From contig DACH01000004.1 of NCBI GenBank assembly GCA_002494625.1, positions 34,006 to 98,005 of the forward strand: a stretch of 64,000 bases of DNA. The letters run 5' to 3'. Both the position numbers and the translations under genes were made by a program. This document shows, piece by piece, positions 33,498 to 43,800 of the stretch. Under the pieces are notes generated by a model. That model saw only the letters and a program-made list of their open reading frames with translations. It was not told where the DNA came from and searched no databases. The first letter of the stretch is position 1; each line of letters starts with the position of its first letter. The stretch comes from Archaeoglobus sp. UBA234. Lineage in GTDB: Archaea > Halobacteriota > Archaeoglobi > Archaeoglobales > Archaeoglobaceae.

Positions 33498-34622
33498 TTA
33501 ACCCTGGGGAATCTCTCCAACCACATTATCGACAAAGAAGTTCATTGACAGGAGTTCCTCGTCAGTCATTACCTCTCCTTCAGCCTTGACAACATTGCCA
33601 TTCTGATCAACTATAGGACCGACAAAAGGATACTGCTCGGGAACTTCTCCTTTCAGATACTTATCCTTCTCTTCCATCACAATTTTCTTTACATCCTCTG
33701 GCACTGCATCACTGAGGGGAGCCAGATCCACAACACCCTTGTCAATACCCCACCATATCTCCTCACTCTTCCATGTGCCAGCCCTTACATTTTCAACCAC
33801 ATAGCCATAGATGACTCCCCAGTTCCATACCGGAGCGGTAAGATGTGCTTTGGGTGCAAACTTAGACATATCACTGTTATATCCTATTGAGTAGGCGTCT
33901 CTTTCTTCAGCTGCCTGCTGAGGGCTCGGTGAGTCCTGATGCTGTGCAATGACATCACATCCCTGATCAAGAAGACTTATTGCAGCCTCCTTTTCCTTTG
34001 CAGGATCATACCATGTACCCGTCCACACAACTATAACCTTCGCATCCGGATTGGCTTTCTTAACACCAAGAGCAAAGGCGTTGATGCCTCTGATAACTTC
34101 CGGAATTGGATGAGCTGCTACATATCCAATCTTATTGGTTTCTGTCATCGCCCCAGCAACAATCCCGCTCAGATATCTTGCCTGATACATTCTGCCAAAG
34201 TAAGTACCAACATTCTCAGCTGTTTTATATCCGCTGCAGTGCATGAAAACAGTATTCGGATACTCCTTTGCGACTGTAATCGTTGGGTCCATATATCCAA
34301 AAGATGTCGTGAATATTATGTCGTAACCCTGCTCAGCATATTCTCTGATTACTCTTTCTGCATCTGGACCTTCTGGAACATTTTCTGTGAAAGCTGTTTC
34401 AACATCATATTTCTCCTCGATGTATTTCCTCCCGAGATCGTGGGCATAACTCCATCCAGCATCCCCAATTGGACTCACATAAACGAATGCAGCTTTCAGT
34501 TTTTCAGGTGTTTCAGATGGTGTCGTAGTTTTCTCAGGTGTCGGAGCTTTTTCTTCTGCCTGCTGGGCACAGCCGGCAAAAATTATTGCCAGCAGAACTG
34601 CAATTAAAACTGCTCGCTTCAT
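33498..34622 (-). CDS. BMP-family (PnrA-like) substrate-binding lipoprotein
   Basis: A 374-residue extracytoplasmic binding protein. The signal peptide ends in a lipobox (LAIIFAGC, Cys 18), followed by a Thr/Pro/Glu-rich linker. The BMP domain then follows, with AFVYVSPIGDAGWSYAHDLG, YDIIFTTSFGYMDPTI, KIGYVAAHPIPEVIRGINAF and DVIAQHQDSPSP. Relatives bind purine nucleosides. No permease or ATPase of an ABC importer is adjacent, so the partner must lie elsewhere or the protein works as a sensor. It is divergent from the amidohydrolase gene. Confidence 0.85.
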   Translation of the reverse strand: MKRAVLIAVLLAIIFAGCAQQAEEKAPTPEKTTTPSETPEKLKAAFVYVSPIGDAGWSYAHDLGRKYIEEKYDVETAFTENVPEGPDAERVIREYAEQGYDIIFTTSFGYMDPTITVAKEYPNTVFMHCSGYKTAENVGTYFGRMYQARYLSGIVAGAMTETNKIGYVAAHPIPEVIRGINAFALGVKKANPDAKVIVVWTGTWYDPAKEKEAAISLLDQGCDVIAQHQDSPSPQQAAEERDAYSIGYNSDMSKFAPKAHLTAPVWNWGVIYGYVVENVRAGTWKSEEIWWGIDKGVVDLAPLSDAVPEDVKKIVMEEKDKYLKGEVPEQYPFVGPIVDQNGNVVKAEGEVMTDEELLSMNFFVDNVVGEIPQG

Positions 34623-34713
34623 GGTGATGACTGATACAGGTTAAAAATAAACTTTACCATTTCTGACAATGATAAAAAAGAAAAAAATAAATAATTTTCA
34701 ATCAAGTTTTTTT

Positions 34714-35550
34714 ATGCCAGAAAAAATGGTCAGAATGGTTGTGGATACTCACGCACAGCTCTGGACAAAAGAGGTTGTTGAATCAATGCCTGAAGATATG
34801 GTTAAAAGCTATTCAAAGGTTTTTGGGAAGGATTTCAATATAAGTGTGGAGATGATGATAGCTTCAATGGACTCTGCTGGTGTTGATAGAGCCGTTGTTG
34901 TTGGGGTAGATGCGGAGACTACTTTCAACTATAAGGTATCCAATGAAGCCGTCTACAACGCGGTGAGCGAGAGTGACGGTAGATTGATAGGTTTCGCCGG
35001 GGTTGATCCCCATAAGGGTAGAATAGCACTAAAAGAGCTTGAGAGAGCTGTGGATGAAATGGGGATGAAAGGTTTGAAGCTGATGCCCCACCTCCACATG
35101 CTCAACCCAAACGATGAGAAGATGTACCCCCTTTACAGGCTTGCAAATGAGCTTGGAATTCCCGTTCTCTTCCACACCGGAACGCAATTTCATGCTGGCA
35201 CGAAAATCAGATACTGTAAGCCGATTTATATCGATGATGTGGCAGTCGATTTTCCGGATTTAAAGCTAATAATCGCACATTTCGGATATCCCTGGTATGA
35301 GGAGGCTCTTGCAGTTGTCAGAAGAAATGAGAATGTTTTCTTCAACATAGCCGGATGGAGCCCTAAATACATCCCGGAGGTTGTTGTCAAACAGATGAAC
35401 AGCATTCTCAGTGATAAGGTGCTTTTCGGCACAGATTTTCCCCTGATGACCTACCCAAGAGTTATGACTGAGCTTGAAGAGCTGAAATTGAAAAAATCAA
35501 CCTATGAGAATATGTTCTACAGAAATCCAAAGAAATTAGGGTTAGTATGA
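34714..35550 (+). CDS. TIM-barrel amidohydrolase (COG2159 type)
   Basis: A metal-dependent hydrolase of about 278 residues in the group that includes decarboxylases such as ACMSD. VVDTHAQLW replaces the HxH metal motif as DTHAQ, so one of the two His is changed. Further elements are GFAGVDPHKG, GLKLMPHLHML, PVLFHTGTQ, LIIAHFGYPW and LFGTDFPLM, giving the other ligands. Several Met codons (34669, 34714, 34726, 34735) could start it and none has a clear ribosome site. The substrate is unknown. Confidence 0.75.
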   Translation: MPEKMVRMVVDTHAQLWTKEVVESMPEDMVKSYSKVFGKDFNISVEMMIASMDSAGVDRAVVVGVDAETTFNYKVSNEAVYNAVSESDGRLIGFAGVDPHKGRIALKELERAVDEMGMKGLKLMPHLHMLNPNDEKMYPLYRLANELGIPVLFHTGTQFHAGTKIRYCKPIYIDDVAVDFPDLKLIIAHFGYPWYEEALAVVRRNENVFFNIAGWSPKYIPEVVVKQMNSILSDKVLFGTDFPLMTYPRVMTELEELKLKKSTYENMFYRNPKKLGLV

Positions 35551-35615
35551 GATAACCGATCCAAGAAAAGAAAATTTAAAAATTTTAAGAAATGGTATCG
35601 GGTTACCTGATTCAG

Positions 35616-36230
35616 CTATCTGATTTCAATGTTCCCAATCCCAAGTGTATAGTAGATGTCAGCAAAGTGCTCCCTTTCAACCACCTTGTGCAGGTTCTGG
35701 ATTTTACCAATTCCGGATTCGCCCCTTACCCTCACATCAACATTTTCTGGAGCCACGATGACTATATCCCCAACTCCACCTTCAATCCTCAATGATACAT
35801 CTCTGTCATTAGGGAGATAGACCATAAGATTGCCAAAAGCAAAGCTAACATCCAGCGAAGTTGTGTTCACAACCACAGAACCTTCATGCTCCTTCACCCA
35901 CTCAATAACAATATTTCCTGAAACAAACTCAATTTCATTATCGAGTTTCTGAAAGAACATTAATCCGTGATAGACGCTGGTTGTAGCTGAAAGAATTGCC
36001 ACAATAAGTGCAATAACTATGAAGAACCTCCTCAACCAGCCATCTGTCAGGATTGCAAGCCCAATAAAAATTAATGTGGCAGGCCAGAGGTGAGCGAATA
36101 CTTCATAGCTTTTAAAAAAATCAATGAGTTGATAAACTGGCAACTCAAGCTCAATGTATTTCTGGGGCTCTATTAGCAAAAGCAACCCAATAAAAATCAG
36201 AGCAATACCCCAGAAAATCTTTCTCCCCAT
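35616..36230 (-). CDS. LiaF-like membrane protein
   Basis: A 204-residue protein with three or four N-terminal membrane helices (IFWGIALIFIGLLLLIEP, the WPATLIFIGLAIL motif and FFIVIALIVAIL). A C-terminal beta-rich domain follows (VVNTTSLDVSFAFGNLMVYL and GVGDIVIVAPENVDVRVRG), typical of LiaF/DUF4097-like envelope-stress proteins. It lies 3 bp downstream of the PspC-domain gene, supporting an envelope-stress pair. An imperfect 13-bp duplication covers its stop codon. Confidence 0.7.
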   Translation of the reverse strand: MGRKIFWGIALIFIGLLLLIEPQKYIELELPVYQLIDFFKSYEVFAHLWPATLIFIGLAILTDGWLRRFFIVIALIVAILSATTSVYHGLMFFQKLDNEIEFVSGNIVIEWVKEHEGSVVVNTTSLDVSFAFGNLMVYLPNDRDVSLRIEGGVGDIVIVAPENVDVRVRGESGIGKIQNLHKVVEREHFADIYYTLGIGNIEIR

Positions 36231-36233
36231 TTT

Positions 36234-36620
36234 TCATCTCCTCTTTAAAAGCAGAGCTATACCGAGAAGGATGATTATCAACCCGAACACCTGTGATGAT
36301 GATATAGGAATGAAGATGAAATCTTTCAGCAGGAAATATACCCCCAGCAATATAAGACCTGCAGCAAGAAGCTTTCTTCTCTCATGTGATTCAGGAATTT
36401 CCTCCACTCCCTCAACAATATCTTTCTTCTCTTCGGGCATTATTACTGCAAGAATTATATAAATCAGGATTCCTGAACCGTGATAAATCGTTGCCAGGAT
36501 GAATATAAGCCTGAGTATTGTTGAATCAACACCAAAATACCTCGCAAGTCCACCACATACACCAAAAATTACTCTATCTGTTCTACTGCGGTAAACTTTT
36601 GTCATGTTTTCCGATATCAT
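36234..36620 (-). CDS. PspC-domain membrane protein
   Basis: A 128-residue protein with a PspC domain: KVYRSRTDRVIFGVCGGLAR, the FGVDSTILRLIFILATI segment and IYIILAVIMPEE. Two more helices follow after an acidic linker. PspC domains sense membrane stress in bacteria; archaeal roles are inferred. It is the first gene of a two-gene unit with the LiaF-like protein. Confidence 0.85.
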   Translation of the reverse strand: MISENMTKVYRSRTDRVIFGVCGGLARYFGVDSTILRLIFILATIYHGSGILIYIILAVIMPEEKKDIVEGVEEIPESHERRKLLAAGLILLGVYFLLKDFIFIPISSSQVFGLIIILLGIALLLKRR

Positions 36621-36690
36621 TTTTTGAATATAAACCTAACGCAATCTGTGGTGTGGAAAAATTCAAATAGCATGCTTTCAACTCTTCAAC

Positions 36691-37374
36691 ATGCGCTCAC
36701 TGGCACTATTCCTTCTGGGAACTATACTCTTTGTTTATGGAGCGTACACATCACTCCTTGTTCTCCCGGCGTCTCCTTCTCCTTCTCTCGAGAACAACTA
36801 TAGAGTGATTTTCTTCCATGTTCCATCCGCGGTAACCTCTTTCTTAGCTTTCACCCTCACCCTTGTGTTTTCGATACTCTACCTTCTGAAGAGGAAAGAG
36901 AGTTATGATGTCTATGCGGTGACTTCTGCCAAGGCAGGACTTTTTCTCATAACAGCTGCTCTTATAAGCGGTTCAGTATGGGCTAAGGTTGCATGGGGCT
37001 CTTACTGGAACTGGGATCCGAGAGAGACAGCCGTTCTCATTCTATGGTTTGTCTATGTTGCCTACTTCGCACTCAGGGCATCAATAGAAGATAATGAGGT
37101 AAAAGCCAGAAACTCGGCTGTTTTTTCAATCTTCGGATACGCAACCATACCCCTGAGTTACCTCTCATCCTTCATTGGTTTCTCCCTCCATCCCTCAACA
37201 AAAGAACTGAAAATTGGCCTTGATGTTGGTTCAACATTGGGAATAATGATGCTGGCTTTCATTCTGCTTTTTATCTCATACTTCCTGATTGAGAGTCGAG
37301 CAGAGAGTTTGAAGCTTATGCTGGATGAATTAGAGATAGAAAAGAGTTCTCTCGGGGGTGAAAACCATGGATGA
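36691..37374 (+). CDS. ccmC: Cytochrome c biogenesis heme protein CcmC
   Basis: A 227-residue protein with six membrane helices and the tryptophan-rich heme-handling motif WGSYWNWDPRETAVLILW. FFHVPSAVTSFLAF supplies the first His and GFSLHP the second. This is the CcmC architecture, presenting heme to CcmE in System I cytochrome c maturation. A small CcmD-like gene overlaps its 3' end by 8 bp. Other ccm genes are not in the window. The start ATG at 36691 lacks an obvious ribosome site. Confidence 0.9.
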   Translation: MRSLALFLLGTILFVYGAYTSLLVLPASPSPSLENNYRVIFFHVPSAVTSFLAFTLTLVFSILYLLKRKESYDVYAVTSAKAGLFLITAALISGSVWAKVAWGSYWNWDPRETAVLILWFVYVAYFALRASIEDNEVKARNSAVFSIFGYATIPLSYLSSFIGFSLHPSTKELKIGLDVGSTLGIMMLAFILLFISYFLIESRAESLKLMLDELEIEKSSLGGENHG

Positions 37375-37501
37375 CTTTAGCTCGGTTTTTGTTGCAGTCC
37401 TTATTGTAACAGTACTATGGCTTGCAATATTTTTGACTGCTTTCATCAAGCTAAGAAAGATAGAAGAGAGGTTTAATGACCTGTTAGATCAGATAAAATA
37501 G
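37367..37501 (+). CDS. ccmD: CcmD-like small membrane protein
   Basis: A 44-residue protein. A short polar N-terminus and one membrane helix (VFVAVLIVTVLWLAIFLTAF) are followed by a charged coiled-coil tail (KLRKIEERFNDLLDQIK). This is the topology of CcmD, which stabilises the CcmC-heme-CcmE complex. Its ATG overlaps the last codons of ccmC, with a GGGGGTG site 6-7 nt upstream. The call relies on topology and position, since CcmD sequences are poorly conserved. Confidence 0.75.
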   Translation: MDDFSSVFVAVLIVTVLWLAIFLTAFIKLRKIEERFNDLLDQIK

Positions 37502-37513
37502 AGCTTTGTACGC

Positions 37514-37867
37514 TCAATCGCACTTTCCAGCGTATTTATATATCCTTTCAATCAATTCTTTTTTCCTGAAGGGTTTCTCTATTACATCCACAGCTCCTGC
37601 TTCAAGCATCAACTCTTTATTTTTTCTTGGAAATGCTGTTATCGCAATGATTTTTGCCTTGGGATCATACGAGAGAATCTCTTTTGTTGCCTCTATCCCA
37701 CTTTTCTCAGGCAACAAAATGTCCATTATCACAACATCGGGTTCAGCTTTTTTGTAAACTTCCACAGCCTTCTCCCCGTTAGTGGCTTCAATTACCTCAA
37801 ACCCCTCGAGCATCATTTTAAAAATATCCAGAACATCTTCATCGTCCTCAACCAGAAGTACCCTCAT
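37514..37867 (-). CDS. Stand-alone response regulator receiver domain
   Basis: A 117-residue CheY-like domain. The acidic pocket is LLVEDDEDV, the phosphoacceptor Asp lies in PDVVIMDILLPEKSG (about residue 50), the conserved Thr in IIAITAF, and the Lys in IEKPFRKK. There is no output domain and no histidine kinase nearby, so it probably works by protein-protein contact. It is convergent with ccmD. Confidence 0.92.
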   Translation of the reverse strand: MRVLLVEDDEDVLDIFKMMLEGFEVIEATNGEKAVEVYKKAEPDVVIMDILLPEKSGIEATKEILSYDPKAKIIAITAFPRKNKELMLEAGAVDVIEKPFRKKELIERIYKYAGKCD

Positions 37868-37978
37868 ACCGTCACCAGTCGCTAATAATAGATTTTCAGC
37901 AATTTAAATTTTAGCATTCTGATTTGCCCATCATCATGAAAGTTTTTATCAAAAAATACTAGTAAAACTGGTAACTCT

Positions 37979-39655
37979 CTAAAAGATCATATTACCCAGA
38001 AGAATTGAAACTGCAAATTGCCCGAGAATGACCGCAAAAAAAAGGTAAATCGCCTTCTCACCAACATCTCTGAAGGCATTCTCAACTGATTTAAAAAAGG
38101 CATTCCCCATTACCTTGACTTCCACCTCATTCCTGCTATAGGCAATGCTTTCTGTTCTTTCAGGAGTTGTTTTGATAGCCTCTTTGACGAAATCAGCTAT
38201 CATCTTTCTCTCAACCTCATCACTACCAACCGGCATGTATCCAATTTTGGGAGATATACCAGTTTTTGCATGATTGTCTGTCGATATAACAATTCCATTT
38301 ATCCCTGCGCTTTTGAACCAGTTTTCAATATCCCTTCTGAAATCACAGCAAATGTTGTTTCCATCAAGCATTAAAATAGCATATTTATCTCCATCATAAT
38401 CCAGCAAAAGCAGGGCAATTTTCCCGCAGGTGTTTTTTGTTTCGAAATCTTTACCAAGAAAAGCATACTTGAATTCTTTTACCCCATCAAAATCAATACC
38501 CCCCGCCCTCTCAATCAAACTCCTGAGTTCATCAAGATCTTCCTTAGTTAGCTCATACCCGCTTTTGTGGCAGTTGTGGCAATCAACAACAATACATTCA
38601 CCGAGAACCTTCTCTGCAAAGGTTGCGATTTCCTCGGGAATGTCATCAATTGCCTCTTTTCCCGATATAAAAACAATCTTTAACCTGTCAAAGGGAAAAA
38701 CGAGTATTGTAAACCTTTCTCCATCTATTTCAGCCGGTTTGAGGGGTTTGAGGGGTTTGAGCTTGACTCCTGTGCAGCTTACAGATTCAACTATTTTTTC
38801 AACATCCCGTGATGTCGAGGGATTGGAATCATGCTTAACTGCTGAATGCATGTAAATTCCCCCATATCTCCTGAGCATCTCTTCAACAAGTCTTGCCCCC
38901 CCAATGTTTCTCAAAGGTCCGGGATGAAAGGAAGAAGACATCAAAGAAACATCATCTATTCTAATGCAGCTAACATAGCCCTTTTTTATTTCAGAAAGTT
39001 TTTCCAGCTCTTTTTCAAAAAATTTGGGTTCAGATGTTAGCCAGAATAGTAAAAAAGCTTTTAACATTTTCTTAACATTGAACTTGCCGTAGTTTCTGTC
39101 GATATAGCGCAGAAATGCAAAGGAGAACATAACACCAAGCAGTATTGTCAGGGAGTAAGCCGTGAACCTGTGTGGAGCTTCAAAGGAGAAAATAAAATTA
39201 ACAGGATAGATTGCAACCAGAATGGACGATGATATAACCGAAGTTTTCAGTGCAGAGGATTCTGATGTGAAATACAGAATCATCGTCAGTCCCGCAGCCA
39301 TTGTTGCTGGAGCCATTATTATCAGATTAAAATTATTCAACAAATGGATTGCAATAAAGTCAAATATTTCAACAAAAATCAGAATGAAAAGAGCTAAGAA
39401 AAAAACTCTCCTGCTATTGAGAGCCAATCTGATTAATCTCGAAGAAATGAAGAGTGAGGTGATAAGTGCAAGTCCCACAAAGAAATATCGCTGTGCGAAG
39501 AAGGTTTTACTCACTATTCCATTAAGAAAAGATGCCAGCATTATTGTCACAACTCCAATTGCAATGGTTATTCTCTTTCTCGGAATTGTGAAAAGCTTGG
39601 AGTAAAATTTCTCGATAAGTTTTTCATCAATCATCCTCTTCAGGTTGTCTCTCAA
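37979..39655 (-). CDS. DUF2070 archaeal membrane protein
   Basis: A 558-residue protein. Six N-terminal membrane helices (residues 25-190) are followed by a large soluble domain and a final helix pair at the C-terminus (IYLFFAVILGQFAVSILLG). The soluble domain has SSSFHPGPLRNIGGARL, SAVKHDSNPSTSRDVEK, VVDCHNCHKSGYELT and GYMPVGSDEVERKMIADF. These match DUF2070, whose His/Asp-rich segments hint at a hydrolase-like fold. Function is unknown. A 9-bp unit repeated in frame encodes LKPLKPLKP. Confidence 0.8.
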   Translation of the reverse strand: MRDNLKRMIDEKLIEKFYSKLFTIPRKRITIAIGVVTIMLASFLNGIVSKTFFAQRYFFVGLALITSLFISSRLIRLALNSRRVFFLALFILIFVEIFDFIAIHLLNNFNLIIMAPATMAAGLTMILYFTSESSALKTSVISSSILVAIYPVNFIFSFEAPHRFTAYSLTILLGVMFSFAFLRYIDRNYGKFNVKKMLKAFLLFWLTSEPKFFEKELEKLSEIKKGYVSCIRIDDVSLMSSSFHPGPLRNIGGARLVEEMLRRYGGIYMHSAVKHDSNPSTSRDVEKIVESVSCTGVKLKPLKPLKPAEIDGERFTILVFPFDRLKIVFISGKEAIDDIPEEIATFAEKVLGECIVVDCHNCHKSGYELTKEDLDELRSLIERAGGIDFDGVKEFKYAFLGKDFETKNTCGKIALLLLDYDGDKYAILMLDGNNICCDFRRDIENWFKSAGINGIVISTDNHAKTGISPKIGYMPVGSDEVERKMIADFVKEAIKTTPERTESIAYSRNEVEVKVMGNAFFKSVENAFRDVGEKAIYLFFAVILGQFAVSILLGNMIF

Positions 39656-39766
39656 AAAATAAACCTTTTTGTATTGATTGCTTCAAGATTCGGTAGCCGA
39701 ATGCATTACCATATTAACCCGAAAACATTTTAACCAAAAAATACGCTCAACTTATAGGTGATCTAA

Positions 39767-40774
39767 ATGGATAGATTGACCGCAGCAATAATAGGCTTCG
39801 CTGTAATTATTTTAGCCATAATTGGAGGCATATGGCATTATTTCGGCATAATTTTCCTGACCAGATTAATCCTTGGGCTGGCATATCTGGGGCTTTTTGT
39901 CATTTTCGCAATAATGTTTGGTGTGCTTCTATATGCCAGATCCTTCAAATACAATTTACTGACTCTAATCGGCCTAATAACCTCCGCCTACGCCCTTTAT
40001 CAGTGCTACACCTGGAAAGAGCCAATCCATGTTGGTTATGTGACAGTACTCTACATCCTAGCCTTCATAGGTGGAGTATGGTGGATAACGGAGCCTGATC
40101 TCAGTTTTTACGAGAGAATCAGAAGTGCATCATCCCTTGAAAAATCAGGCAACTTCAGAGCTGCTGCAAGAAAATATGAAAAGGCTGAAAATTACTCCAA
40201 GGCTGCTGAGAACTACATCAAAGCAGGAATGATGGAGTCTGCTGCCTGGTGCTTTGAAAAAGCTGAAGAATACGAGAAAGCAGCTGAACTTTACGAGAAA
40301 ATTGCTGAGGAGAAGGGAGAAATATATTACTGGAAAGAGGCACATGAGTTCTGGAAGAAGGTGGGAGATCTAAAGAGAGCTGCGAGATGTCTGGAAAAGT
40401 ACGCCGAGGATGAACCATGGTACTGGGAAGATGTGGCAAAGATGTGGGAAGAAATAGACAGAGAAAAAGCTGAAGAAATGTGGAAAAAAGCTCTTGATTA
40501 TTACATCAGGGAGGCTGAGGAGGAAGGGGTTTTCTGGGAAGATGTAGCAAGGATACAGGAAAAGCTTGGAGAAAAGGAAGGAAGCAAAAAGGCGTGGGAG
40601 AAGTTTCTGGAATACTGTCTCAAAGAGGCTGAAGAGGATGAATCATGGTGGAAACATGTTGCCGAGGCTTATGAGAATCTTGGTGAAAAAGAGAAGGCTG
40701 ATGAGGCTATGAAAAGATACGAGGAGTACAGAAAGAAGATAAGTACATTTGGAGAAAAAGAGCAAGGGTCCTGA
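39767..40774 (+). CDS. Membrane protein with Trp-rich TPR domain
   Basis: A 335-residue protein. Four or five N-terminal membrane helices (residues 5-110) are followed by about seven helical TPR-like repeats. Repeats such as FRAAARKYEKAENYSKAAEN, ESAAWCFEKAEEYEKAAELY and EEDESWWKHVAEAYENLGEK are visible. The later repeats carry paired Trp (PWYWEDVAKMWEE, GVFWEDVARIQEK). It probably recruits partners to the inner face of the membrane. It is convergent with the giant surface-protein gene. Confidence 0.75.
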   Translation: MDRLTAAIIGFAVIILAIIGGIWHYFGIIFLTRLILGLAYLGLFVIFAIMFGVLLYARSFKYNLLTLIGLITSAYALYQCYTWKEPIHVGYVTVLYILAFIGGVWWITEPDLSFYERIRSASSLEKSGNFRAAARKYEKAENYSKAAENYIKAGMMESAAWCFEKAEEYEKAAELYEKIAEEKGEIYYWKEAHEFWKKVGDLKRAARCLEKYAEDEPWYWEDVAKMWEEIDREKAEEMWKKALDYYIREAEEEGVFWEDVARIQEKLGEKEGSKKAWEKFLEYCLKEAEEDESWWKHVAEAYENLGEKEKADEAMKRYEEYRKKISTFGEKEQGS

Positions 40775-40833
40775 AAGAGTTGAAGAGAATGAAGAATGAT
40801 TGATTTTTCAGTTTTAACTGACCTTAATAAATA

Positions 40834-43800
40834 CTACCCCACATCTTCTCTCTGCCCTATGGTGTATGGTAGAGTGTATGCAGTCGAAATATTGCATTCT
40901 TCAGGATAGGCTTTTTCATAGCCATAGTACATCTCAACCACCGTTTCTCCCACACTGAGATATGGAACCTTTATATTTATAACCGCATTCGTTCCCCAGC
41001 TTTGTACATCATAGGGACAGTATTTTAATTCAGTTCCATTGGAAATCTCTACCTCGGTTCCGGTAGAGACCTCCGGTGGCTTTGAGATGTCTGCAAGTGC
41101 AACAACATCTCCTGCTTTGAGGAATCTGGAGTCCTTTATCTGCTGGATCTCCTCAAAACTCAGAGTTCTGTTAAGGACTATAACATCATCTATCACAGCT
41201 TTCAAAAACTGTCCATCGTTTCTTGAACCTATCCTCAGGGGAGTTGTGCCATCTCCGGGATCTCTAATCTGGGTCGTTTCTGAATACATTCCGACATAGG
41301 AGGTTTCGTTGAAGATGTAGATGCTGTTGTATTCCCCTTTCTTGTAAACACCTGCAACGAAATACCACTTATTCAGTTCAAAGGGATGATCATAGTCTAC
41401 AATCTCCGTATGTTCTGCACCATTACTCCTCCAGAGCGAAAAACCGAAATGATAATCATCGTAAACATAGAGTGCATACTCCCAGGCTCCGGAGTTACCT
41501 TTGGAGACCACAGGCTGCCTTGTCTGTTGATGAGAGTCAGTATCAAGTTCCAGAACCTTGACCCATGCAGCTACCGTGAGCATTCCTGTGTCCTCATTGC
41601 CTGTGTTATCCTGGGGACTGAGATAAATACTATCAGGCACTTCGATGTAGTCATTTACACCATCGAACTCTATGGCTCTCCCCTTAACTCCACTAACCAG
41701 AAAAGCTCCATTGTTCATCTCACCATTATTACCCAGTGGTGATTTGTCATAGACAATACCACCATCAGCATCCTCAAAATCCCATAATCCTACTACCCCG
41801 TCAACTGTATTGAATACATCAGATGGATTGCTGAGCTGAACTGCCGAAGATTGATCACCATAGTACATGTATACTGTCTTCTCTCCGATGAACTCAAGTT
41901 TAAGCCATACTACAAGCCTGTCAGATGTTAGCTCTTCAATATAAAACGGTATCCTGTTTGAAGTTTCAGAATAGGGATCTGAGACTTGCTGAGTAAAGAA
42001 CCTTATATCTCTCCCATCCGATGTTGCGATGTGACTCAGAATGTTATTATCCTCTATGATTATCCTGAAGGGCTTCAGAACCTCTGAAGAGGAGTAGGAG
42101 ATTTTTTCTGGGAGTGATATTGAGTAATTTATCATGGAATCATACTTTGAGTACTTTCTGACAAATATAAAGTCGATGAGAGCCAGATCGAGATAATCCC
42201 CATTCTGACCAGCAGCGATTGAAAGAGCATAGAGTGTTTCTGATGTGGAGGTGGAAGAAAGATAATTGCCATTTCTGTAGAGGAAATAGTTGGAGCCATC
42301 TTTTTCAAGTCTGAATCTCTCATCTACCTCGGTCTGGACTGCTGAAGAGTAAACTACTCCGAGATTGTTCAGAAATACATTTGACAGTGTCGCTGATGTA
42401 TCTGATGTGTCCTCGGTTCCCGCAAAAACAACTACAGAGCCGTCAAGTTTTATCCCAGCCACACCAATCTGTCCTCTTTCAGCAGGTTCAACAGATGTAA
42501 CTTTCTGCCTCCATTCAACCGCAAAAGCATCTGGTATACTTCCCCTGTTCCACTTTGCCATCAAATATGAGCCGCTCATTGAGGGGCTTATCCATCCCGT
42601 TGCTCCATGCATTCTCAGGTAATCACCTACAGAGTAGTCCGGAGAATTCATGATTTCCCACTTTGAAGTATTAAGTGAGTTTTCTGAAAAGTCATCGAAG
42701 AAGTCGAAAACAGCTTCTCCGTTGCTTTCAGAGTTTACACCACCAACACCATAATAGATGTAAATTGTCTTTGGAGAGTTGAGGGTGGTCTTAACCCATA
42801 GTTTCAATAGTGTATCGTTCTTTGACTCAATCCAGAATGGAACCTTCCCTGTCGTATTCTGATATGGATTAGAAACTTCAACCTCAAAGACCCTAATGTC
42901 CTCTCCATTCTCTTTCATCCTCATCAATACATCCTGGTCATCGATCACGAGTGGAAGCTGGTACTCACCAAGGGGGAGATACCTGTTCCCCGCTGTTACA
43001 GGAGCTTCATGGAAGGCTGAAATGTCAGAAGGCTGATATGGTGGCATTGAAATTTGTGAGGCTGCAGGATATCCATAGTACATAAAGATCGTTTTTTCAT
43101 CACTGAACGCCTGAGACTGAGGTACTTCAACCCATATATCAAAGTAATCTCCTGAAACAGACAGATTATGGTTCAGATTTCCTCCTGCATATGGATCAGA
43201 AACAATTGAGGAGAAGAATCTTATGTCTCTACCATCCGATGTCGATGAGAAGCTCGAAGGGAGTTTGATATTGAACCAGCCATACCAGCTTTTACCCTCT
43301 TCCTCTCCGAGGTTGTATCCTGACTCGCCCGTGTACTCATCCACTCCCACAAATTCAAGGTAGTAAGTGTATCCTCCCCTTACAGCAACCCTGTCAAAAC
43401 TGCTATAAGTTGAATCAGATGCTGTAATCTCCTTTATTAAACCATTCTCATCATAAATTCTTGCCTTTAACTCATTTCCACTTCTTGTTAAAATTAGAGT
43501 GTACCAGTTGTCCATCGGCATATTTGCTGTATCGGCTGTGAGAGTTGATCCTACCGCGTTATTCCTGATCTCTATGTTGAAATTACCTGATCCCAGTGTA
43601 TTGCCTGTTCTGCGGATTCCGTAGCCGTTCCAGTTCGCATCTTCTAAGCTAACTCTATTGAGTGAACCTGATTGGGTGTCACCCGATCTCCTGTAATCTC
43701 TGTAGACAAGAATAAAGTCAGAAACTGTAAAGCCAACACTTTTCCATCCTCCATTGGGATCATTGTTGCCGTACTTCCTCAGAACTTGATCCCCGTTCAA

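Noticed and set aside
38735..38765. Triple 9-bp repeat in the DUF2070 gene
   Set aside because: It is in frame and encodes LKP three times. It is likely simple slippage within coding DNA and not part of the stop-codon pattern.
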